Shown: in pieces, positions 37,858 through 49,800 of the stretch
Position numbering within the stretch: the first letter of the stretch is position 1
Layout: each line of letters opens with the position of its first letter
DNA from: Trichuris trichiura
Lineage: Eukaryota; Nematoda; Enoplea; Trichinellida; Trichuridae
Direction: 5' to 3'
Length of the DNA stretch: 64,000 nucleotides
Assembly: GCA_037903355.1 (NCBI GenBank)
Contig: JBAJFE010000035.1
Location: forward strand, 434,001-498,000
Notes under the pieces: model-generated
The model's database searches: none
The model's input: only the letters and a program-made list of their open reading frames with translations
Told to the model about the DNA's origin: nothing
Translations under genes and position numbers: made by a program

Positions 37858-40800
37858 TTACATCTCGGATGGGTCATCGCCGCCTTCGTCAACTGGCCCT
37901 GGCAATCGAAGTAAGCTGTAAAGTTGTTACCACTGGCGTCGACATACCTTCAATATTGATAGTAAGCTCAGCATTTGCTTCACCCACTTCGTTCTTGATG
38001 TTGCAAAGGTATACACCGCTATCCTTCGCCTTGTAGTTCTGCAAAAAATGAAAACCGTAACAAAGTGCAAAAACAGTTCGTACAGTGGCTACATCTCAGA
38101 GCAAAAAACAACTTCGCCTCCAAGATGGGTACTGCAAATTTTTCTAAAACCTCCCAAAACAAGATCTGCTAACATCGCCTATTTCTAAGATCGAACCATC
38201 TACTTGAATGTCGAAAACGTAAACTAGCAAGCAGACTAGCTGTTTCGCAAGCATTGACCTATAGCTGTTACTAGAAAATCGAATATATGACGCAAAAACT
38301 ATTAATAATCTCATGACACAAAAGATCCCGTTCTTTAGCATTTACCTTTAAATGTAGCTGAGCAGTGTAAGCATGATTCTCGCCATCCTCTTGCAGAATA
38401 AATTTGATGCGGTTGCTTTCCTTCATCTTTTTCTCTTTCGGGTTAACCCAGACAACCGTTGGCGGAAATTCAGACATGAAGCTGACGTCAAAAATGATGA
38501 CGCCATCGCCGTTGTCCAAGGTCTGTTGCAAGATCTGCGGCTTTCTGTTAAAGGTTGGTGCTCCGGGCGGTACTACAAAAATAATGACGCAACTCTTCCG
38601 ACGAGCTAATGGAAACGGGAATAACTAATCAATCACCTTCAAATTTGATGGTGAACGATGCCGTAAGTTTTCCAGATTCGTTTGTCACGGTACATATGAA
38701 TTGGCCGGCGTCCGTTTCCTTCCTGGGTTCCTAAGCAAAATTCGACAGCTAGCGCACAATGATCCCCAAAGAAAGGGCTAAACGACAGAGCAGTACTTGT
38801 ATTTCCATGGTGCAATGGTAAATGTTCTCGCCGATTTGATTCATCGCCAACTTGATTCTGTCCGACTCAGCCAAAGGCACCCCCTCTTTTGCCCACTCGG
38901 CCGAAGGAGGCGATTTCGATTTGCATTGGAATTCAAAGAGCAAAACATGACCTTCATCCTTGGACTCTATCTTCGGCTTCTCGACAAAAGACGGGGCACT
39001 GAAGCCTGATAAATTTGCGAAGTCGCTAAAGTACATAAAGTTGGCTTTATGAAACTCACCCGTAAGTTTAAGATGGAAATTTGCATTTCCTCGCCCGTGT
39101 TGGTTCAAAATGGTGCAACGGTAAGAACCAGCGTCGACGTCGTCTAAGTCCTACGAAATAAAATTGCTTCGCTAAACAACTCGCCAATCAAAACAGTGGA
39201 GAAAATATGCCGAAAGCATTTTTTAAACTCAATCGGCGTGTTTAAAAAATATCAGCAAAATTAATTTTCTCATGCGTAAAAAATCACAGCTAAGGGAGGT
39301 GCATTCTTTAACGAAGCAAGTGTTCACCCAAGGCTTGAAAAATTGAAATGTCGCTCCATTTTGAAAAGATGAAAAATATTAATATTCTTTCGATCAATAA
39401 ACAGACGGGCAATCATTAACAAAGCAAAAGAATATTATTCATATCACTTTTATGAGACATAAATGGTTACGTCATCAGCTTTGTAATTTGTATAAAGCGA
39501 CTGTCGAACGATGGGCAGACAAGACTTATCACGTGGAGATAGACTGCAGACGAAGATTCTCCCATACCGTTTTTATTACCTAAACGGTTATTTTTACTAG
39601 CCTTACAATTTAATAAAGCAACTACTACACCCTTGACTGAAAGCATACACACTGTTTTGCCACTATTTTTACTGAATAAATAGTTTATTTGAAACTCGTT
39701 GAAAATGCAAAGCTTTCGAAACAACGACTGGTTCGTCATCAGCGTAAATCATAATCTTGTTGTGATTCTTAAAATTTCCATTTTTACTACTCCTTGTAGT
39801 TGGATTTATTGTAATTTCAGTTACAAAAAAATACAACTAATAATAAACAAAACCAAAATTTAAAGAAAAACCAACGCGATGAACAAAATTACTCTGAATT
39901 AACTTCCGCATCAATTAGTCTGATAACCGAGTTTCTATCTTAATCCAAAAGTTCCAATTGCTACGCTGGAGAACTTACTCCATCAGTGCGTCCCTATTTG
40001 AGTGTCACCACCTTTACTCTTCACTAATTTCTCAAGATTTCATAGCTAAACTCTTTCCTGAGATGCAACAATTCTTTCTCAACAAAAAGTAGCATCTGCT
40101 TATTGGACCTGATTGAACGATTGGATTTTGCCTAAGAAAAAAAGAACACACCCAAATTACTTGAGCAGGATATCCTATTTCTTACGCTTTCAATGTACTA
40201 CTACATAAGTTTGAAATTCAGTTTCCTTATAATGTGCGGCAAAGCACAGCCAAGCATGTCGTCAGCGTCACAGGATAGAAGAAGCAACGGCAAAGTGGTG
40301 TTACTACTGGCTACGCACAGGTTTGGAAAAAGGTGATGCAGCTCTAATGCAGCAAATGGTCTCCTTAATCATACCGCTCGACACTTTGGTCACCTATTTG
40401 CCTTCGCATCAGTTGAATGAGGAATTATGTTGGATGTAGACGGCCTCTACCACCTTCAGGACGTGAAAAAAGTTTCCGCGACGTATTGAAAATGTAGCTT
40501 CTTGGTACGGGACTGCAGGTTTTCATGATTAATCTGTTGCTTTTCATGGAGTATGTTCCGTTAAAGTTATAATAAGCTTATGACCTCCGAAGCTTTCAGG
40601 CCGCGCGTGACCCGTTCTCAGTGGTACTAAAAGTCTTTTAGTACTGCTGAGGACGGGTCACCCGTGACCGAAAAGCCTCAGAGATTAAATGCTTATTGTA
40701 ATTTTAACGGGACAGACTCCGTAAAAAGCAACAGATTAATCATGATTTATTAAAATACTTATTTACAGGTTGTGAGAACGTAGACAGAAACGTTTTATGA

Positions 40801-42415
40801 GACATAAAAGTCTGGTCTGGGGAATAACGTGTTACTTGCGTCCAGTCTCGACCAAAAACCGGACAGTCCGATCAATGTTCGCTGAAAACAATACGTAATG
40901 AGAATCTGTTTCACGTTCGAAAGATCAAAGAGACTCGTTGACATCCGTAGAGACAAGTAACATCATTCTAGCTTTGGTTCTACCATCATTCAAAGCTAAG
41001 AACGGAAAAAGACATTTCAGAAAGCTTTGAAGATATAATGTCTTCGTACGGGACCAAATAATTTCATTTTGGCTTCTTTTGTACGGATTTTCTGTGTCCC
41101 GTTGAATAAACTTTTATTAATAAACTTTTCTTAATAAAATGTCCGTAGCTTTCAGGTCCGAACTTGACCCGTCATCAGCGGTCTAAGGATTGACGTATGA
41201 CAGTCATACGTCAATCCTTAGACCACTGATGACGGGTCAAGTTCGGACCTGAAAGCTACGGACATTTTATTAAGAAAAGTTTATTAATAAAAGTTTATTC
41301 AACGGGACACAGAAAATCCGTACAAAAGAAGCCAAAATGACATTTCAGAAAGCTTCGTTTAGTAAAAAGCGTTTCAACTGGAAAAGCTGCGCGGTGTCAA
41401 CGAAAAAATGTGCGCGGTATACAACGGTTAACATGACTTTCTTCATTAAATCTTTATGACAAAGTAAGGCAGTTTCGCTCTTCAAGCTATTTTATTCTTC
41501 TTGCGAAGAAGAGTGGAACGACTAAAGAGAATACTCGCGTAGGATCAGTAATGCAGCCTTCTAGCCTGAAAAAAATTGAGACTTAAGGCAACAGTACATA
41601 CACCTACTGATTAACGCAATCGTTTATACTTTAGTCGGGCCAATCAATAGAGAAGATCATGTCATCAAGAAAGCTGAAATCGGTCTTTGAAGCTCCATTC
41701 GCAGACTAGATCTCATCTGACCGCCGCTCTTAATGCAGACTAGACGGAATCATGAAGTGGAGCAAAAAATTATCAAGCATTAAGTCTACCATTAAATACA
41801 AAAAGCAGTTAAACTATAGGGAAAAGATAAGACGTCTTCCACAGCGCTATGAGTGCATATTTCTGTTGCCCTCATTAGGCCACCGAAGATAGACTCAGGG
41901 AAAAACTTCACGAAAAAGAGGCAAACGAGATGCACCGTTGCCTGAATTTAAAAAACATCCGCGTTCCATTAAACTTTGGCAGAGCATGGTCGAAACCATA
42001 AAAACTGCCATCGCTTTAGCCATTGACTGGCTATTGCGCAAGTTTGAATGCCACCTTTTCGTGTCATTCCTGCGTTTAGAGAACGACGGATCGATACCAC
42101 CCCAGTCAAGATAGGAGCTTTAAAACCCCAACAGCAATGTTGGAAAATGCAAATTCTCAGCTTAAAGACACTGCGGGTGGAAAGTGGTTCAGCATAACTT
42201 ACGCGAATCATGAGAACGGCGCTGTACGCATCATTGCCTTTGTCGTCCAAACGCATAGTATATCGGCCGCCGTCGAACACCTCCTTCTGTTCGTAAAACC
42301 AGCGAATCTCAGGCAGCGGGTTCGCTTCCATAAAACATTCCAGCTCAATGGAGCCATCGTCATTCTGTCGGGCGACTGGCTGCTGGGGAAAATGAGGAGC
42401 TCGTCCTTCTGGCAT
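37858..42415 (-). CDS. dim-1: DIM-1-like muscle protein with three Ig (I-set) domains
   Basis: In C. elegans, DIM-1 is a body-wall muscle Ig protein acting at muscle attachment/dense-body sites. Seven exons: 42415-42203, 39150-39060, 39005-38797, 38730-38637, 38572-38346, 38038-37948, 37898-37858, all phase-consistent, giving 321 residues. As I recall, this is close to the short DIM-1 isoform. Each Ig domain is encoded by a long exon plus a short 91-94 nt exon. Ig1 (about 6-101) has ELECF, IRWFY, YRCTI. Ig2 (103-202) has [19 protein letters not shown]. Ig3 (206-307) has VVWVN and YLCNI but no first cysteine. The tail ends DPSEM. A splice acceptor 13 bases before the ATG implies an upstream untranslated exon or trans-splicing. 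Twitchin-type Ig repeats are the main alternative, but the short length and clear stop favour DIM-1. Confidence 0.78.
40523..40745. repeat. Imperfect palindrome with hammerhead-like modules
   Basis: Arms meet near 40631. The right arm has CTGAGGA (40647-40653), a GGGTCA/TGACC stem, GAAAAG, then AACGGGAC and CTCCGTAAAAAG. The left arm is the diverged inverse. Preceding sequence at 40495-40520 (CTTCTTGGTACGGGACTG) also occurs, diverged, at about 37018-37035. Confidence 0.75.
41064..41340. repeat. Near-perfect 277 bp palindrome with hammerhead-like core on both strands
   Basis: Arms 41064-41200 and 41204-41340 match with apparently one mismatch (GACCGCTGATG versus GACCACTGATG). Both strands carry CTGATGA (41226-41232 on +; 41178-41172 on -), a GGGTC/GACCT stem and GAAAG, then AACGGGACA and TCCGTA. 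Confidence 0.88.
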
Positions 42416-45400
42416 GGTAAAACACTTCCTACAATGAGAATCAATATCGCGAGCGTATCGGATTCGAGACGCGCGTCGAGCAGAAGGGCGCCGGCTTCAG
42501 GTAGAACAGCGAAGGTGCGCCGAAGGACGAAAGCGAACTGCTTCAGTTTAGCGGCTGTCTGTTGCCCGAGGCATTGGCCTACTACCACCTCACTTATTCC
42601 TCCTTCATTCGGCAGCTATTATTCGAAACTACGCGAGGCGAAAATACACGGCAGCTTTATTTCTTGCTGACGCGTAGATTTCCCAAATTTCAAAACCGCA
42701 AACAGCAACTGGAAACAAGCCAGCCGGCTGGTTGGTAATAGCCAACACGCGGCCGCCTTGAACAGCAGCTGTTACCCTTCCAGTGGAATGATAGAGCATA
42801 GCAGCCTCCTTCCGACTAACTAATACGCGCCTGGTCGTCAAGCAAACTAACTATTCAACTTGACTTTTTCACTCGCCATCCGTCCAACATTCACAAGGCG
42901 AAAGAATGAAGGACTGACGTTGTAACGCAAACGCTATTCACGTTGCAATGACGCATCGAGATGGCACAATATGCGTCTTACACCCACTATCGATCTGTAA
43001 ATATGCAGATGTTGTCTTGCAAACGCAAGAAGAAGTCGCTTAAGGTATCATGGTGCGCCTCTATTCCAATGAACTGACTGGGCACCCAATCAATGGGCTC
43101 CTAATAGCCAGGGAAGCAAACGACTTCGGCTGTGCCACGAATGAGTGACGACAAAGGAACGCTGAATGCCTCCGCATCAATTCAGCAAAAGCGCCCGTTG
43201 TTGCAACCAAACGACCAATGAGCAAACTGGTCCAATCGACCGCCAGGAAGCCAGTTAGCATTCGACGGAATGGCGCTCCTATTTTTTTCCTTGAAAGCCA
43301 TCTAAAGTTACTACACAACCAGAGGGACAGACGTAACTTACTGGAAATACTACGCAGCGACAGACTGCCCGGAACTTTGATCACTGCCAGCAGGCCTCCC
43401 TTCATCCGGACCAGACCACACAACGAGACAGCACATCAAGAAAGTTTTGCGTACGCCACTGGGAGAACAAATTCGCCGTGATGGTTATTAACGGCCGGTT
43501 TCATACATTCAAGGCCTTTCTATAAAAGCGTAATTTGACAAAACGGACAAAAAGTCCATTTCATTAGATGAACGCTGTCTTAGAAGATTAGCAATGATAG
43601 CAGCGCGTGCTGATCGGAAAACGAAAGTAGGTGCTAAAGATGATGAACGAAAAAGAACGTTCGACAAATAATAGAGGCAAAACAGCTGACGAAAGATTAC
43701 CAGAAGCGATCCCTACTGAGAACCGTAATTGGAAAACACTGTAATTTGCGCCTTCGTTGCGTAACCATTAAGAAAGAACAGAGTTAAGTAAGATAATGCG
43801 AAGGTCAGCCAACACTGTTTCATTGGCTAATGATACCAACGGCGCAACGTCTAACCGGTTCGGATAGATGGCAAGAAGGCCTACATGCCAATCTGCGCAA
43901 CAGCTTCGATGCTGCACGAACATCAATAAGGAGAATGGACATTAACATGTGGCAAAAGGTTCATACCCTTCTGCCATCCGCCATCCAGGAACCGTAAATT
44001 AACCAATCAAAAATTGACCAGCAAAAAAGCAGACGACGCTGCCGGCTACGAACTATCAAGAACGACATGGACAAACAAGCTCTCTCCTATAAAGTCTTCC
44101 TTATGGGACTACGAGTTCGAGCCAAAAAGTACAACGTTCATCGAAACGAAGAATCAATTGCGTAGAAAGGGCCAGCCAAAACGCCGTTCAAATGGCACGA
44201 CGGCGACCGAAGCTCCTCGTCACCACGGCTGACAGACAGTCAATAAAATGCATAAAGCAACGGCGACATGCGCAAAAAACAATCACTGCGCGAATTGGTC
44301 AGTCGAGCGTGCCGTCGCGGCCAACAAACTGCCGCTCGGATGAGTTACATGTCAACAAGGAACTTTATTCCTATTGACGAACTGGAAAAGTATGCAGCCT
44401 ATAGAATGCAAAAACAAGCGACATAGAGACAACAGACTGACGCGGACGAAGAAAGGACTTGGAGAATTGGACCGCCTACAATTCACGAAATTTTCTGACT
44501 CAATTCAACACCTATTCTAATAAAGCCAGTTTGAGCGACCAAAGAGCATTGACTAACAGAGCGCAATTGCATAGGTCGTCTGAGGCGCCCCCTGCCAACC
44601 TTAATCGTTCTCCCGTAATGGCGGGAACGAGACATTTAAATCACCATGACGACATGGATTGACCAAAAATTTGACTCACCAAAAGCAGCGCTGACCCGCG
44701 TCAATTGAAGGAACGCGACAGGAGGATCAATGTCAGTGAAGAAGGCGCTGAAAAAAGTCGCAAATAGGAAAGGACTTCCAGTGCAGCCAACCAGCAACAA
44801 CTATCCCGCGGAGTTCACCCCTAAATGAAAACTTCAAAAGAGTTCTCCATAAACGAATATCCTAATCATTTCAATGCTTCGTTGAACTTGGATTTTCCTT
44901 ATGCAACCCTTCTAAAGCTCAAAGAACGGATTTTGTGCGCGCTCAATCTCCGCTTGAGTGAAAAGTTGTAGATTTGGTCAATGGGACACCGAAGATGCAC
45001 CTGCTCGTTCATCAGGCTACAAATACATCAAGTATAAACCCAAATCCGGAGAGTTACGGTAACAGAGCCGAAACCGGACTGTTCCGTGCAGCGTACATCT
45101 TTGATTCTTTGGATTCCTTTTGCTGCCTCATTGATTTTCACCCATTTTTGAACGTCGCAACCCAGCTTGAAAAGGAAGCAACTGCTACGCTCGTGCCCTT
45201 CAATGAACTTAAGCAACTCTTCGCCTTTAGACATGCTTATAATTAGAGCACGGCGAAATATTTAACATAGAATATACGTAAGCAATTTCGGTGGTTCCGT
45301 TGCAGAGACGGGAAGCAGAACGGAAACAATTTGACGCGACGTGTAGTCGGCTGGCATTCCTTGAAATTTAGTAGACGGCTTAGTCTGTTATCGAAGTTGA

Positions 45401-46814
45401 AACCTTTAAGCCTCATTTGCCTTCATGACCTAGGAACAACTTTTTTCGAAAGGCTGTTCGAATATTTGCACAAAAAACTACATCCCATTCCATTTTAAAT
45501 TCGTCCGGTAAAACCGGAAGCTGTTGCCAACGCAAAGCATTAAAGTAAATTATCTTTCCGTCGACTTAACCATTCGAAAAGGCTAAACTTTCAAACTATG
45601 CCTGTTAGAGGCCTGAGAGAAGGAATTTTAAGGCTTATCCTAACTTGAATACGTTTTTGGTCGATGTCTGGCAATCAGGCAATCACCAATGCTAACCAGC
45701 GACCAGTTCAAAGTCACTATTAAGAGAAAGGACGAAAGGCAAACCATCCCATTATGCAATTTAAGTAACTATAGAGTAGGTGCTTCGTGTCGAAATCGGC
45801 TGAAAAACGACTCAATGAAGAGATAAAAATTTTTTCTTTTGCTCCACCTCATCAGCCGATCCCTCGTTGCTAACGAACGGTTGAACAACCTTTCGTCATT
45901 CCGTTAATTCAACAGAAATCGCTACGGAATTCTAACGGGAGACAAAGGGCGACAAGAGTCTCAAAGGAATTCGAAAATCGAACTTTGCTCACTGGCTGAG
46001 CGTGATACCTAGAGGACGTGAACAAGCTTAAACAGCCCGTTTCCGTCAGTCGGAAACAAAGCGCATAGACAACTGGCAGCTGTTTTCGTAGATTTAACTG
46101 GTTAAGCAAAAAACAAATATCACCGTGCTTTCCGTTTGAAATCTGGACGATCTAATATCATTGGCAAATAATAGTCCGCTTCCGTCCTGCCGTTAGATAT
46201 GGGTATCAAAATATTGCACAGATGCGTGGAGCCAACATGTAAGAGCACCTTCATTACAACCGCGGAACATTTTCAGCATTGTCTACAATTCTTCCTATTA
46301 ATTATTCACAGGGTCGCCATGGCATCCGGTACTTCAGCGCACAAATAACTTCGCAAAAAGTGCTATTACATAAGACGCAGTCTATTCAGACAGCTAAGCG
46401 CTCGTTTTATTGAGCTAACTTTCTGGAAACTGCAACTATCGATGGTCATTTTGAATTCAAAAAAGCATCCTAACATTCCATTAATGGGCAATTCATGCGG
46501 CCGGCAATGAGTCGGCTTAGCGTCTTAATCGCTTTCAGCAACCCGAAGCGTTGTCTACGATGCTAGCGAAACGTAACGAATTGCGGCGCCTACTGTTCAA
46601 GGGAAATTTCGCGCTTCAACTTACCAAAAAAAGCAGACGTTGTTGCACAGCTGCAGCAAAGTTCACCATAAAGATTTCACCCGTAAATGGCGCCCAAAAA
46701 ATAGACGCGACGACAGCATTGCTCAGGCTCAAAAGCAGCAAAAAAGAGAGAAAAAGTTGTTGCCAAATTTGAAGGTGACTTAGAAACACACGGTAGGTAA
46801 AGATGCATTTCCAC

Positions 46815-46881
46815 ATTTTTTGCGCCTTAGATCTGGCCTACCTTCCTCAGCAAGATAGGCCAGATTTAACGCGCAAAAAAT
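46815..46881. repeat. Imperfect hairpin, about 67 bp
   Basis: ATTTTTTGCGC...GATCTGGCCTA on the left pairs with TAGGCCAGAT...GCGCAAAAAAT on the right around a short loop. It could be a tiny MITE or a structured RNA; no TA flank or relatives were noticed. Confidence 0.7.
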
Positions 46882-49800
46882 CTCTATGAGAAAGTACTCA
46901 GCACAACGCCATAACCAGCGTGTAAAAACTGAGTATGGAAATTTTTACTTTAGCATTCAGTAACGGTTTAGAAAGAACGGTTGTACCTGCACGTACGTCG
47001 CCTGTATGTAAGGAACAATACTGGCATAAGAGAAAGTAAATCTGATAGCTTTGAACAAAAGTAAAACGACTATGTACCCAGCAACATCTACGAACCAAGT
47101 TTCACATGCTCCCTTTTGGATAAATAGTAAAGACCTCTATTCATTACAGTTCGAGGAAGGACTAAAGCTAATCTTCATGTAAAATCAACATTTGCGAGCT
47201 TGAACTTCTGCTGGTTCAATAAATGCAAGTTAATGTTGCTTGAATGAGAGGACTATAAAACCGTGTCGACAATATTGGCTCATTTGTGAACCAGCCAGTG
47301 TGGTAAAAGCAAATGGATGGTATTCGCATATTTTAAAAAAACTGAGTTTCAAACTGAATACCATCATTAGCGTTGCAACAAAGATGAGCTGGAAAAACTT
47401 TACCGTTCTACCAGAACAGTCGCGGCTGAAATCCTTTTTTCCTGAAAAGCAATTTTCAGCAGACGTTTTCTTGAAAGCAGCCAAAAATGGCGTCTAAGTC
47501 TTTCTCGTATTATCGCACGCACCGCGCCGGAAACTTTGCCGAATACCACAAAATGATCAATTCAAATACCAAATAGATCGATAGAATTGGTACCAAGTGT
47601 TGTACCCTTTTTGTTTAGCGACAGCTCAGTCACGAAGCGAACATGATAGGCTGAAGCTGCGTCTGCGCAGCACTCGGAAAGCGTAAAATAGATCATCAAT
47701 TTTTCCGATGGCTTAATTCGATTGGCGCAAGACTATTACTTGCTATTGATTTAACCTCTGCTTACAGGGGCGCTGTTAATAAAGGAATGCGCCCACTTCT
47801 GCGAAATAAATTAAACGACGCATCATACCACGTTTTTTCGTGACGCGCTAAGGCTACCAACGTCTTTCTGATATAAAAAAAAAGATTGATCCAATCAATT
47901 ATTAAATAAAGCCCAGAAAAAATGCGCAACTGCATAGAGTACACAGGGAAAAGTATACTACTGAAAATCAGTTCTGAAAAACTTCAACCGAATCTCATGA
48001 TAATTTCATAGGATAATAAACGACAAAACGGAGGACAATAATCACACGATTGCGCTTCGCCAGAAAGAAGAAAGGAGCAAAAAGTATGAATTATTAGAGG
48101 GTAGAAAAATAAAAAGCGCATCTTTGCGAAAACAATTTTGCAAATGTCCGTAAACTTCAACGCTTTCGATCCTTCCAATCAAAGGAATTCTTTGGGGAAC
48201 TTTAGGGCAAAGCCGTTTTAGGCATCCGCTTCCGATAGGTGATGTAACCTTCGACATTATGCCGAGCGCGGTAAGCAGAAAGTCGTGGGCTCTTTCAACC
48301 TAATATTTTGAGCTTAATGGATCATTTGCGTCAAATTGAAACGCTCGATCGCTGCCAGATCGTAAAGGGCTAATGGACGAAACGCAAATGAAATACTGTT
48401 ACTCCATGCAAAATCGAACAACCGCTTCGTTGGCAATATGCTGTTAACCATTAACCAAGAAGCAAAAAAAATTCTAAGATCAATGACAGCTCAAAATATT
48501 GCACCGAACATTCTTGAAGGATCACAAGTGAAATTGTACTTTTAGCTTTATCAACTTGAACAATAAAGTTGCAAGATCAAACTATAGGCATTAGGCTAGC
48601 GTACTTCAGATATTAAAACCCAATTAGCATATACGTAACGATGAGCAGTGCACTGTCACCAGAAGACTTTCATCAATACCCAATCTATCAGTTTAAACTG
48701 ACCCACAGAAAACTTGGTGAAAGGCGTTCCCGCGGCTGTATGAGCAGAAATGAGACCTCTCTCACAAGCAAAAATATTACACCTCCTACGCGACTGACTC
48801 ACCGCCAATATTTCTTTTCGGAACGCTGCTTACTATTTAATATAATAAAGTTTATAGTCAAAACCTGAAACGCATTACCCCAAGCTTTATGGCAAGTGAT
48901 TGTGAAACGTCAGATTTCTTAACCTAGAAACCGTCAACACATTTTGCGTAAGCATCGAAGAGAAACAGAACAATTCGGTTTTCGACGGCTAAAAAATTCG
49001 TAGAGGAAAACGCTGATCCACCTAAGCTTAGTGCATCAACTGCGAGACTACAATAGCTGCTAAGACTGAATGCATGTGCATGCTATGCGGATTTTGAAAA
49101 AGATCCGTCAGGCTTAAAGAGGTTAACAACTGTTCAAGCGCGTAAGAGCACAGGTGCTCACGAAGACAGAAATGACTATGTCGAACAAGCGGAGTTAGTC
49201 AAGAAGAAAAGACAGGTTATGTCGCCTTAAGCAAAATACATCGAATTAAAGATTTCCTATAAAACTAAAGCAGCAAGGCTTGAATGCAAATTTTCCATTT
49301 TTCAAGTCTGCAATAATAGCTTTTCAGCCGATAAGAAAATTACGTTGCTTGGGAAGATAATTAACAATTTTCTTATTGCTCAGCTGCGTTACTACTGACA
49401 ACGCAGCCGCCAACATACTCTCATCACGAAAAAGGATTTTCAATAGATTAGCAAAATCATCAGCATTAGCAACGTATACCTATGATCTTAGGTTCCCCAA
49501 CGTTACACACTGAAAGCACTCTTATCTATCAAAATTTATCTTAAATACTTTGGGACTTGACAAGGTGGCTAATCTCTGACAGAGACAAAGCGTGGGCACA
49601 AAACAACTGAGCAGCCCAGTAACCATCTATAAATCAGCTTTGCATGTTCTGTGAGAAGTACCAGTCAACATTCAAACCGGAAATGCCTTAAAATTTCGAC
49701 ATAATAGAATGAAATCCACTTGGGTTATTGTTCATCCTATCGCGGGTTTTATTTACGGATGGATACAAAGTGGTTAATAAATAAAATCTACGTTATGAAT

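Larger units (their letters stand above)
39151..42202 (-). other. First intron of the DIM-1-like gene
   Basis: A 3.05 kb intron between the two halves of Ig1. It holds two palindromic repeats (40523-40745 and 41064-41340) and otherwise only short frames without motifs. All other introns of this gene are about 50-310 bp. Confidence 0.7.

Noticed and set aside
42137..42670. 177-codon + strand open frame
   Set aside because: Antisense to the first DIM-1-like exon, which has clear Ig motifs and matching splice sites.
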